DNA from: Bacillota bacterium
GTDB lineage: Bacteria > Bacillota_E > Sulfobacillia > Sulfobacillales > Sulfobacillaceae
Assembly: GCA_021802375.1 (NCBI GenBank)
Contig: JAKAAL010000184.1
Span: 1 to 7,400 of the forward strand
Length of the DNA: 7,400 bases
Direction of reading: 5' to 3'
Made by a program: the position numbers and the translations under genes. The notes under the pieces were generated by a model. The model did not search any database and was not told where the DNA came from. It saw nothing but the letters and a program-made list of their open reading frames with translations. Shown here piece by piece: positions 1-7,096 of this stretch (within the stretch, counting starts at the first letter, position 1; every line of letters begins with the position of its first letter).

Positions 1-1578
1 GGGGAGTTTTTTGTTGAGCACGTGGTCGGTGGGCTATCGAAGGATTTGCGCTTGGTGCAGGAGGCGTTGGTCGCCTCTTCCAATGACGGGGTGAGGCTTT
101 CCTTTGCCCGAGTGCATCAACTGTACCAACGCTTAACCTGGATATTCAATACGGAACTCGATATCTTTGAGCGAAAAAAGTTTGCTTCATTGTCCCACGA
201 ACCGAATAAGGCGATGAACCTGAATTCCTACATCGGACTGATGGGGCATACCTATCATCAGGTTCAGACACCCAATGGTCCCATACTGGTGCCGGCGGAG
301 AAACAGGCCAACGGTGAACATATCAGCTTTCCGGACAGTGAATTCCTCCTCACCTTGGACGCTGATTCCCTGCTGCTTCCCGGCTACTGCTTGCGCCTGG
401 TCTATTTCTTGCAACAACCGGACAACGCTCGTGTGGCGGTAGCCCAGACACCATATTCTTCATTCCGAGGAGCCGCGACCCGCATTGAGCGCATTGCGGG
501 GGCGACCACAGACATCCAGCACATCTTGCACCAAGGAATGACGTACTACAATGCGACTTTTTGGGTCGGGGCGAATGCGGTGATACGGAAATCGGCATTG
601 GACGACATTCGCGAGACAGAGTGGGTGGGTGGATTCGAAATCCAACGCTTCATTCAAGACCGGACAGTGATCGAGGATACGGAATCCAGTGTCGACATCG
701 CCACGCATGGTTGGTCCCTGGCCAACTATCCGGAACGGCTGAGTTACAGCGCAACCCCACCGGACTTTGGTTCACTCATTATCCAACGCCGACGTTGGGC
801 GAACGGCGGCCTCCTGATCTTGCCGAAACTGTGGTCTCTGATGCGCGAGCGCAAACGGAAAGGGGAGCTGACGACCAAAGCTGAGGTATCCCTGCGCTTA
901 AACTATATGGCCTCCATTGCGTGGTCTAACTTTGGACTGATCTTTCTGCTGGCTTATCCGATTTACGGGCGGCTCCTGAGTCCCCTGGTACTCTTGGCGG
1001 CGGTGCCATACTTTTTGGCCATGTCCAGCGATCTCAAATACAACGGGTACAAACGGACCGACATTTTTCGGATTTACGGGTTCAACTTGATACTGTTGCC
1101 CGTCAATGTAGCCGGTGTGTTGAAATCGCTCCAGCAGGCTTTGAGCGGCAAGAAAATTCCCTTTGCGCGAACTCCCAAGGTCGCGGAACGTACGTTGTCG
1201 CCGATTCTGTATGTCATTGCGCCACTCATGATCGTGGCATTTTCGCTGTTGACTTTGTGGCGTGACGAAGTGGTGCATTATTGGGGGAACCTCGCCTTCG
1301 CAGCATTCAATGCCGTCACGGCGACATGGGCGATACTGGGCTTTATTGGCGTCAAAAACACCATCGTTGACGTATGGCTTGGCGTCATAGACTGGTTGTA
1401 TGTCCCGGTGAAGAGAAAACCGGCTCCACAGGAGAAAGAGTCTGCGCCACATGTCGACTGGCAAGCGATTCTTTACCACGGCGATGCCGAGAGGCGCGTG
1501 TCTGATGGCGCTCTGAATCATCTGATGCTGACCGCCGCGACCTCCGACCATGATGACGATGAGGTGATGTCATCATGA
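1..1578 (+). CDS. Processive family 2 glycosyltransferase (cellulose synthase-like), 5' end missing
   Basis: Membrane glycosyltransferase expected to polymerise a polysaccharide from a nucleotide sugar on the cytoplasmic side and pass it across the membrane. The frame is open to base 1, so the gene starts outside the window; the GTG at 22 is only the first internal start-like codon. Counting that GTG as residue 1, the GT-A fold motifs occur in order: DAD at 113-115 (metal/UDP binding), E-D at 218-219 (the TED-like catalytic position) and QRRRW at 255-259 (the acceptor-site QxxRW motif of cellulose, chitin and PNAG synthases). About five hydrophobic segments follow, near 295-313, 318-334, 350-368, 393-412 and 421-444, then a polar tail ending in an acidic run. 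The missing N-terminus probably carries the first part of the GT domain and possibly more membrane segments. It overlaps the following GH18 gene by ATGA, so the two are translationally coupled. The family is clear; the sugar and product are not readable from the sequence. Confidence 0.9.
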   Translation, partial: GEFFVEHVVGGLSKDLRLVQEALVASSNDGVRLSFARVHQLYQRLTWIFNTELDIFERKKFASLSHEPNKAMNLNSYIGLMGHTYHQVQTPNGPILVPAEKQANGEHISFPDSEFLLTLDADSLLLPGYCLRLVYFLQQPDNARVAVAQTPYSSFRGAATRIERIAGATTDIQHILHQGMTYYNATFWVGANAVIRKSALDDIRETEWVGGFEIQRFIQDRTVIEDTESSVDIATHGWSLANYPERLSYSATPPDFGSLIIQRRRWANGGLLILPKLWSLMRERKRKGELTTKAEVSLRLNYMASIAWSNFGLIFLLAYPIYGRLLSPLVLLAAVPYFLAMSSDLKYNGYKRTDIFRIYGFNLILLPVNVAGVLKSLQQALSGKKIPFARTPKVAERTLSPILYVIAPLMIVAFSLLTLWRDEVVHYWGNLAFAAFNAVTATWAILGFIGVKNTIVDVWLGVIDWLYVPVKRKPAPQEKESAPHVDWQAILYHGDAERRVSDGALNHLMLTAATSDHDDDEVMSS

Positions 1579-3167
1579 GCAGTACGATAAAGAATCTTAC
1601 TCGGGAACGTCGCTTGTCACCTCTGCGGTTGCTTCTGCTGCTGGCTTTCTTGTCAGGGCTGGTCATCGTGAGCCTCCTGGATGGTTCACGAATCATAGGG
1701 GGAATCGGGATTAGCCAGGCTGCGGTGTACAACCCGTGGTATGCGCCCTATGTTGACGTCACTGCCACCCCGACGTTTGCGTTTCAGAATTTGGGGAGTA
1801 CCCAACATAAAGATGCTGTACTGGCTTTTATAGTGTCGGATCCCACAAATGCTTGTGTTCCATCCTGGGGCGGTGCTTACACCTTGAATCAGGCCGGATA
1901 TGCTCTCAATCTTGACAGCCGCATTGCCCGCTTGCAACAACAGGGGGGGAGTGTTGCGGTTTCTTTCGGCGGCGCGCACAACAACGAACTGGCGGTCGGG
2001 TGCACCAACCCTCAAAAACTCCTCAAAGCGTACCGGTCTGTCGTCAATCGCTACAATCTCAATACCATCGATTTGGATCTCGAAAATCGTGCGCTGACGG
2101 ATACCGCTGCCGGCAACCGGCGCGCCGTGGCCATCGCCAAGCTGCAAGCCGAGAGACGGGCCGCAGGCAAGAAGCTGGCGGTGTGGGTGACGCTGCCTGT
2201 CTTGCCCCAAGGATTGACCCCGGAAGGTACAACGGCGGTCGCCCAACTGTTGAAGCATGGTGTCGACCTGGCGGGGGTCAATGTCATGACCATGGATTAT
2301 GGATCAAGCCTTGCGCCAGGGCAGTCGATGCTGGCAGCTTCGGAAAGCGCGTTGGTGCATACCGAGCGCCAACTCAGCATTCTGTACCAGCAAGCAGGCC
2401 TCGAACTCAGCGCGGCATCTTTGTGGACGAAGATCGGTGTGACTCCCATGATTGGTCAAAACGATGACAGTAATGAAGTTTTTACGTTAAATGACGCCAA
2501 ACGCCTCAATCAGTTTGCCCTGTCCCATGATGTTGGCCGGATGTCCATGTGGTCGGCCAATCGCGATATCATGTGCGGGAGCAACTACATTAATGACAGC
2601 GTTGTTTCAGATTCTTGCAGTGGCGTGAAGCAGTCCCAATACGCCTTTTCCGATGTGCTCGGCAAGGGGTTTGAAGGAGGCATGTTCCTGAGCTCTGGTT
2701 ACACGGCCGAGCTGGTGGCGGCGAGTCAGCAAAAGCCCGACAACCCTGCGACAAGCCCCTATCAGATATGGTCGGCGACAGGCATCTACGTTGCCGGCGA
2801 GAAAGTGGTGTGGCAGCATTACATCTATGAAGCGAAGTGGTGGACGCAAGGCGACGTTCCGAACAATCCCGTGCTGCAGTCGTGGCAAACGCCGTGGAGT
2901 CTCATTGGACCCGTATTGCCTGGGGAAAAACCCCTGCCACAGCCGACACTGCCGAAAGGCACTTACCCAGCATGGTCAGGCAGAGCAGTATATCACTCCG
3001 GGCAGCGCGTGCTCTTCGAAGGAGTCCCGTACCAAGCCAAATGGTGGAATCAGGGCGACAGCCCCGCCGCCGGCCTCTCCGATCCCAGTGGCTCCCCGTG
3101 GGTGCCGCTGACCCAGGCTCAGATCAATGCGGTCGCAGCTAAACTGCATAAGCGGGCAGGGAAATGA
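1575..3167 (+). CDS. GH18 chitinase-like glycoside hydrolase with two C-terminal CBM5/12 modules
   Basis: Predicted exported hydrolase of beta-1,4-linked GlcNAc polymers or a related glycan (530 residues). A basic N-terminus is followed by a hydrophobic segment at about 17-35, then a possible signal peptidase site near SQAA (47-50); it could also stay as a membrane anchor. The GH18 barrel covers about 55-385: SFGG at 130-133 (the SxGG strand), D166-L-D168-L-E170 as the DxDxE catalytic motif with E170 as the acid, MTMDYG at 238-243 and a W326 strand (MSMWS). The first Asp of the longer DxxDxDxE consensus is Asn163 here. Two aromatic modules of the CBM5/12 (ChtBD3) type follow at about 396-444 and 465-511, each with an AKWW-x-QGD core, which in the family bind chitin or cellulose. 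The start is set by GAGGTGA seven bases upstream and by the ATGA overlap with the glycosyltransferase. Activity on chitin is inferred from family; a host exopolysaccharide made by the upstream enzyme is an alternative substrate. Confidence 0.9.
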   Translation: MSSTIKNLTRERRLSPLRLLLLLAFLSGLVIVSLLDGSRIIGGIGISQAAVYNPWYAPYVDVTATPTFAFQNLGSTQHKDAVLAFIVSDPTNACVPSWGGAYTLNQAGYALNLDSRIARLQQQGGSVAVSFGGAHNNELAVGCTNPQKLLKAYRSVVNRYNLNTIDLDLENRALTDTAAGNRRAVAIAKLQAERRAAGKKLAVWVTLPVLPQGLTPEGTTAVAQLLKHGVDLAGVNVMTMDYGSSLAPGQSMLAASESALVHTERQLSILYQQAGLELSAASLWTKIGVTPMIGQNDDSNEVFTLNDAKRLNQFALSHDVGRMSMWSANRDIMCGSNYINDSVVSDSCSGVKQSQYAFSDVLGKGFEGGMFLSSGYTAELVAASQQKPDNPATSPYQIWSATGIYVAGEKVVWQHYIYEAKWWTQGDVPNNPVLQSWQTPWSLIGPVLPGEKPLPQPTLPKGTYPAWSGRAVYHSGQRVLFEGVPYQAKWWNQGDSPAAGLSDPSGSPWVPLTQAQINAVAAKLHKRAGK

Positions 3168-3310
3168 TATCAATGTCCTCAGGGTCCATTACCATTCGCC
3201 ACACCCGAAGAGCTTTCCCGGGTCCAAGGTTTTTGGCGGTCGAAGCCCTGCGCCAGCACACGCGAAGGCCCCGGCAATTGCCATGGTTCCGGTCCTTCCG
3301 AATCTTGTGG
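3168..3310. other. Gap between convergent genes, no clear element
   Basis: This 143-bp stretch separates the 3' ends of the GH18 gene and the ROK repressor gene. I see a 10-bp palindrome GGCAATTGCC at 3273-3282 and two copies of GGGTCCA (3182-3188 and 3220-3226), but no G+C-rich hairpin followed by a T-run in either direction. Short reading frames cross it without recognisable protein features. Confidence 0.5.
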
Positions 3311-4489
3311 CTACGTGGTTGGCACGGGCAACATCTTGACGGTTTGGGAGATGGCGAGCCCGGCCGCTCCGAGCGCTACTGCCGTGGGTTCCGCTATCAC
3401 AATGGAGGTCTCTTTGTTTGCGCCCATCGAGCGGTGGCGGATGACCCGCTGGATGTCGCTGAACACCAAGGGCTGAGCCTCGGCGACCGTCCCTCCCAAG
3501 TATGCGACCTCGGGGTTCAACACCTGCAAGAGGTTGGACAATCCAATTCCCAGGTACTCGCCAAGCTTTTGGAAGGCTTGGCGGTAAGCGGAGTCTCCGG
3601 ACTGCGCCTGGCGGACGCTGTCGGAGAGAAAATGCGGGCTGACGTTCGCTTCAACGCCAAATTCCCTCAGGTAACGAGCGAGGGCGCGTTCTGACGCATA
3701 TTCTTCCCAACAGCCGTAGTTCCCGCACGAGCATATAAGACCGTTGGTCGCGATTGTGGTGTGTCCCGACTCTCCAGCGATGCCGTCCCGGCCCCGGTAC
3801 AAGGCGCCGTTAATGATAATGCCGGAACCCACTCCGACTCCTGCGTTGAGGAAGACTAGGTTATTGACCCGTCGGGCCAGATATTCGCTCCAGGCGCCAC
3901 AGTTCGCATCGTTGTCCACCACAAAGGGATAGGGAAACCACCGGGACAGGTCATCAACAATGGCCCAGTCCGTCAGGCCGAGGTTGGGCAGATAGATGAC
4001 GTGTCCCGCGATGTGGTTGACCAAGCCGGGCAACGCAATGCCGACGCCCAAGACACCGTGGGGCGAGGCTGGCATGGCGGCGGTCACGGATTGTATCTCC
4101 TGGCGCAAGATGCCCAACAGCCAATCGGTGGTGTAATGCCCGTGATCGGCTTCCAGTTCGAGGCGTTGATAATGGATGACGTCCCGGGCTGCATTGGTCA
4201 ACACACTGGTGACATGCGTAATCTGCACATCAATGCCTACCGCGTATCCGGCTCGGGCATTGAAGCGCAGCAATATGGGCTTGCGGCCACCGGTCGAATT
4301 GCCGAGGCCGATTTCTTCCACAAATTCTTCCGCAATCAATTCGTCCACTAAGGAAGACACGGTGGCGCGATTAAGCCCCGTTTCGTCGGATATCGCGACG
4401 CGGGAAGTCACCGATTTCTGATAGATCAAGCTTAAGACGGTCTGTTTGTTCACTTGCCTCATGACCGACGCATCTACAGTGCGATACAT
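3311..4489 (-). CDS. ROK-family transcriptional repressor (XylR/NagC type)
   Basis: Sugar-responsive DNA-binding regulator of 392 residues, typical length for ROK repressors. A winged helix-turn-helix lies at about 11-72 (VNKQTVLSLIYQ, then the recognition region TGLNRATVSSLVDEL and the wing ending in GGRKP). The ROK sugar-binding domain follows: LGVGIALPG at 147-155, DNDAN at 192-196, GVGVGSG at 217-223, the ExGH motif at 240-243 and the zinc motif C253-x-C255-G-x-x-G-C260. The loop that in kinases reads DxGGT is DVQIT (87-91), so a sugar sensor without kinase activity is expected. ATG at 4489 is chosen because GAGGGG lies nine bases upstream and because family members begin shortly before the VNK/INK helix; the open frame extends to an ATG at 4561 but without family similarity. 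It faces away from the sugar ABC operon, so control of that operon and of itself is likely. The effector is unknown; glucose, xylose, GlcNAc and mannose types all look alike at this level. Confidence 0.92.
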   Translation of the reverse strand: MYRTVDASVMRQVNKQTVLSLIYQKSVTSRVAISDETGLNRATVSSLVDELIAEEFVEEIGLGNSTGGRKPILLRFNARAGYAVGIDVQITHVTSVLTNAARDVIHYQRLELEADHGHYTTDWLLGILRQEIQSVTAAMPASPHGVLGVGIALPGLVNHIAGHVIYLPNLGLTDWAIVDDLSRWFPYPFVVDNDANCGAWSEYLARRVNNLVFLNAGVGVGSGIIINGALYRGRDGIAGESGHTTIATNGLICSCGNYGCWEEYASERALARYLREFGVEANVSPHFLSDSVRQAQSGDSAYRQAFQKLGEYLGIGLSNLLQVLNPEVAYLGGTVAEAQPLVFSDIQRVIRHRSMGANKETSIVIAEPTAVALGAAGLAISQTVKMLPVPTT

Positions 4490-4506
4490 GCCGTTATTCC
4501 CCTCGG

Positions 4507-4524
4507 ATTTGTTATAGAACAAAT
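4507..4524. promoter_or_regulatory. Putative ROK repressor operator (palindrome)
   Basis: The 18-bp sequence ATTTGTTATAGAACAAAT has perfect 7-bp arms around a 4-bp centre. It sits 17 bp upstream of the repressor start codon, on the side facing the divergent sugar transport operon. The TTTGTT/AACAAA arms match the core arms of Bacillus XylR operators as I remember them, and XylR belongs to the same ROK family. On the - strand it includes TATAAC, which could serve as the -10 of the repressor gene, implying autorepression. The palindrome is seen directly; binding by this repressor is inferred. Confidence 0.6.
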
Positions 4525-4555
4525 TGTGGAGGCTTGTCGAACAGTAATCGAAAGA

Positions 4556-4584
4556 TTGCACTTCTTAGATATTTAGTTTAACAT
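4556..4584 (+). promoter_or_regulatory. Possible promoter of the sugar ABC operon
   Basis: TTGCAC at 4556-4561 and TAACAT at 4579-4584 are separated by 17 bp and resemble a weak sigma-A type promoter (three and four matches to consensus). It would give a leader of about 150 bases before the binding-protein gene. The AT-rich stretch at 4562-4600 fits a promoter, but the hexamers are poor and other starts are possible. Confidence 0.3.
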
Positions 4585-4623
4585 ACATACGAAATACCAG
4601 GATAGGAAAGCAACGCTAATTTA

Positions 4624-4639
4624 GGGAGGTTTCCCTCCG
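4624..4639 (+). other. Small G+C hairpin in the operon leader
   Basis: GGAGG (4625-4629), loop TTTC and CCTCC (4634-4638) can form a 5-bp hairpin in the untranslated leader about 106 bases before the binding-protein start. An alternative pairing AGGGA/TCCCT uses the same bases. It is not followed by a T-run, so it is not a terminator. The GGAGG arm looks like a ribosome binding site but has no start codon at a suitable distance. Confidence 0.3.
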
Positions 4640-4744
4640 TTATAAAGGCGAATTTAAGGCGGTTGGTTGGATTGCTAAACAATGTGCCGAACTTCGCAAC
4701 CACCCTCGTGGCGTTGTGGTCAAGACAAGAAGGGCATGAATAGC

Positions 4745-6043
4745 ATGACGATTCGCAAAAGAGCGGCTGTTGCGCTAACTTCTGTGTTGGCGCTGGGTAC
4801 GTTGGCCGCTTGCGGGAGTACGAGCACGCCCACCCAATCGAGTTCTTCGCCTACCAGCAGCAACACGCAGCTTCAGATTTTCAGCTGGTGGACCGGGGTC
4901 GCGAGCAGCAAGGCGCTGAAGTCGCTAATCGGAGTGTTTAATCAACAATACCCGCACGTCAAAGTGGTTAACGAAGCGGTGGCCGGCGGCGCAGGGTCCA
5001 ACGCCAAAGCGGTGTTGGCAAGCCGCATGGAGGCGAACAACCCGCCAGGAACCTTCCAAGTTCACGCGGGTCGGGGCACTTTGCTGTCATGGATCGCGGC
5101 CGGCGACATGGCGCCTTTGAATTCCCTGTACCAAAAAGAGGGCTGGTACCAGGACTTTCCGCAAAGCCTCCTCAATATGCTAAAGGTGAATGGCAAGATT
5201 TATGCGGTTCCCGTCGATATGCAACGCGACAACGTCCTCTGGTATAACCCCAGCATTTTCAAAAAATACAACCTCACGCCGCCGACTACCTTTTCGCAAT
5301 TCTTTGCTGACGCAAGCGTTCTGAAGGCCCATGGCATCACGCCGTTGGCGTTGGCAAACCACGGCAATTGGGAAACTACGCTATTGTACTCCGACGTATT
5401 GTTGGGGACAGTCGGTCCCACGCAATATGACAAGATTTTGACCGGCAAGGCATCGTGGAATTCCGCGGGCGTGACTAAGGCCACGCAGACGTTCTTGAAG
5501 ATGATGCAGTATACCAACAGCGATGCCGGCGCGCTTCACTGGCAGCAGGCGGACCAATTGGTGGCGCAAGGCCAGGCAGCCATGAATGTTCAAGGGGACT
5601 GGGCCCAAGGTTATTTTACGACGGACCTGCACTTGACCCCGGGGACTGGTTTTGGCTGGGCGCCAACCCCTGGCACCAAGGGGACCTTTGCCATGGTTTC
5701 GGACGTGTTTGGCCTGCCGTCCAAGTTGAAGAACCAGACAGCCACCCTGAACTTCTTGAAGGTGTTGGGCTCTGAAAAGGGTCAGGACACGTTCAACCCC
5801 TTGAAGGGTACCTTCTCCCCGCGTCTCGATGCCAACAAGAGCCTCTATGACGCCTATTCCCAATCAGCCATGGCGTCCTTTAAGAAGGACACGCTGGTGC
5901 TGACCATCGGGCAGGGCGGGGCTAACCCCGGATTTACCCAGGCCTTTGAGAACGCGATGGTGACGTTGATCAGCAGCAAGAACGTCCCCAGCTTTATCAG
6001 CGCCGTTCAAAGCGCCGCTCAGGCCAATCCTTTGTCCAAATAG
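4745..6043 (+). CDS. Sugar ABC transporter substrate-binding lipoprotein (CUT1, glucose/mannose-binding-like)
   Basis: Extracellular binding protein that captures a sugar and hands it to the membrane permeases encoded downstream. From ATG 4745 it has 432 residues: basic start MTIRKR, hydrophobic core, and lipobox LAAC with the lipid-attached Cys at residue 23, followed by a Ser/Thr-rich linker of about 20 residues. The mature domain starts with LQIFSWWTG and includes GGAGSNAKAVL, FQVHAG, VPVDMQRDNVLWYNP, MNVQGDWAQGYF and GQDTFNPLKGTFSPRLDA. These blocks match, from memory, the Thermus glucose/mannose-binding protein group better than maltose-binding proteins. AAGAAGGG lies ten bases before this ATG; ATG 4736 is a near-equal alternative, while a start at 4682 would add about 20 polar residues before the signal peptide and is unlikely. 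It is the first gene of the operon, divergent from the ROK repressor. The exact sugar is uncertain because several expected ligand-contact positions appear changed. Confidence 0.92.
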   Translation: MTIRKRAAVALTSVLALGTLAACGSTSTPTQSSSSPTSSNTQLQIFSWWTGVASSKALKSLIGVFNQQYPHVKVVNEAVAGGAGSNAKAVLASRMEANNPPGTFQVHAGRGTLLSWIAAGDMAPLNSLYQKEGWYQDFPQSLLNMLKVNGKIYAVPVDMQRDNVLWYNPSIFKKYNLTPPTTFSQFFADASVLKAHGITPLALANHGNWETTLLYSDVLLGTVGPTQYDKILTGKASWNSAGVTKATQTFLKMMQYTNSDAGALHWQQADQLVAQGQAAMNVQGDWAQGYFTTDLHLTPGTGFGWAPTPGTKGTFAMVSDVFGLPSKLKNQTATLNFLKVLGSEKGQDTFNPLKGTFSPRLDANKSLYDAYSQSAMASFKKDTLVLTIGQGGANPGFTQAFENAMVTLISSKNVPSFISAVQSAAQANPLSK

Positions 6044-6059
6044 TCGATTCTGAAAACGC

Positions 6060-6085
6060 GGGTCCCCGCCCTGTTGCGGGGACCC
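6060..6085 (+). other. Strong intergenic hairpin between binding-protein and permease genes
   Basis: GGGTCCCCGC (6060-6069) and GCGGGGACCC (6076-6085) form a perfect 10-bp stem with a six-base loop CCTGTT, 16 bases after the binding-protein stop codon. The following bases are ATGTGATG, with no T-run, so full Rho-independent termination is unlikely. Hairpins at this position in binding-protein operons commonly protect the upstream message from 3' decay or cause partial termination, so that more binding protein than permease is made. Confidence 0.7.
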
Positions 6086-6118
6086 ATGTGATGACATTCA
6101 TGGAGAAGAGGGGTTTAC

Positions 6119-7096
6119 ATGGCCAATCCGGTCACGCCAGCCAAGGCCACCCGACAAACGACCGTGCGCAAGCCAGCTCGCCGGATTCGTGGCTGGGACA
6201 ATCGCATGGCGTTCTTTACGCTCATTCCCTCCCTGATCCTTCTAGGCGTGTTTGTATACGGATTCATCGCGTGGTCTGGCTATGTTTCCTTAACCAATTG
6301 GAACAGTTTGATCCCGACCCTGACGTGGGCGGGATTGCGAAACTATGCAACCATTTTCTCGTCATTTCGGTTTCAATCCGACCTGCGCAACCTGGTCGTG
6401 TTCACGGTGCTGTTCATTGCAGGCGACTTGGTTATCGGCATGATCCTAGCCCTTCTGGTTGACCAAAAGATTCGGGCCGAAGGCTTGTTTCGCAGCATTT
6501 TCATCTATCCCATGGCCATTTCCATGGTCGTGACCGGGGTAATCTGGTCGTGGATTTTGAATCCCACAACCGGCATCAACTTGTTTTTCCACGCATTAGG
6601 GTTTACCCATGTTCCGGAATGGTTCCTCAGCAGCCGATTTGCGCCATCCGTTCACCTAGGGCAGATTGACATCGGGATCCCGGTCGGGCTGCTGGCGGTG
6701 GTGATTGCCGCGGTCTGGCAGATGTCGGGATTTGCCATGGCGGTGTACTTGGGGGGACTCCGGTCGGTGCCGGAAGAACTGAAAGAAGCGGCCCGGATTG
6801 ACGGCGCTGGGCCATGGCGAACTTTTTGGTCGGTGATATTGCCGCAACTGAAGGGAACCACCGCGACCATCGTGGTGATTCAAGCGGCGGCTTCACTCAA
6901 GGTGTTCGGCCTAATCTACGCCATGACCGGTTCTGGCCAGGACTTCTCCACGGACATGCCGAACCTCAACATGTTTCAAACCACCTTTCAAGGCGACGCG
7001 TTTGCCCAAGGCGCAGCTATCGCGATCGTGCTGTTGCTCTTGATGGCGGCCTTTACGGTGCCCTATGTCTTGTCCATGTTAAGGGGGGAGCGCTAG
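6119..7096 (+). CDS. Sugar ABC transporter permease, MalF/UgpA type (CUT1)
   Basis: Inner membrane subunit of 325 residues, normal length for CUT1 permeases, forming half of the sugar channel. After a basic cytoplasmic N-terminus (1-30), six hydrophobic segments are visible at about 32-52, 92-114, 126-147, 187-211, 248-268 and 297-319. The cytoplasmic EAA loop that docks to the ATPase is intact at 220-242 (E-ELKEAARIDGAGPWRTFW...LP, with E223-A-A, G229 and P242). GAGGGG five bases before ATG 6119 supports the start. It follows the binding-protein gene after 75 bp that contain a hairpin, and its stop TAG overlaps the GTG start of the next permease by one base. It should pair with the MalG-type subunit that begins at 7096, which is interrupted in this window. 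Confidence 0.93.
   Translation: MANPVTPAKATRQTTVRKPARRIRGWDNRMAFFTLIPSLILLGVFVYGFIAWSGYVSLTNWNSLIPTLTWAGLRNYATIFSSFRFQSDLRNLVVFTVLFIAGDLVIGMILALLVDQKIRAEGLFRSIFIYPMAISMVVTGVIWSWILNPTTGINLFFHALGFTHVPEWFLSSRFAPSVHLGQIDIGIPVGLLAVVIAAVWQMSGFAMAVYLGGLRSVPEELKEAARIDGAGPWRTFWSVILPQLKGTTATIVVIQAAASLKVFGLIYAMTGSGQDFSTDMPNLNMFQTTFQGDAFAQGAAIAIVLLLLMAAFTVPYVLSMLRGER

Noticed and set aside
898..1551. Long - strand open frame opposite the glycosyltransferase
   Set aside because: It is antisense to a gene with clear motifs and membrane segments, and its translation has no family features.
3273..3282. GGCAATTGCC palindrome as a terminator between convergent genes
   Set aside because: The stem is only five base pairs with no loop and no T-run on either side.
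3164..3694. 176-codon + strand frame after the GH18 gene
   Set aside because: Most of it is antisense to the well-supported ROK gene; the first ~50 residues are an Arg-rich sequence without recognisable domains.
4490..4561. N-terminal extension of the ROK protein to ATG 4561
   Set aside because: The extension covers the palindrome and lacks family similarity, whereas ATG 4489 has a good ribosome binding site.
4641..4646. TATAAA as the -10 of the sugar operon
   Set aside because: No acceptable -35 hexamer lies 16-18 bases upstream.
4682..4744. Upstream start for the binding protein
   Set aside because: It would place about 20 polar residues with two cysteines before a standard lipoprotein signal peptide.
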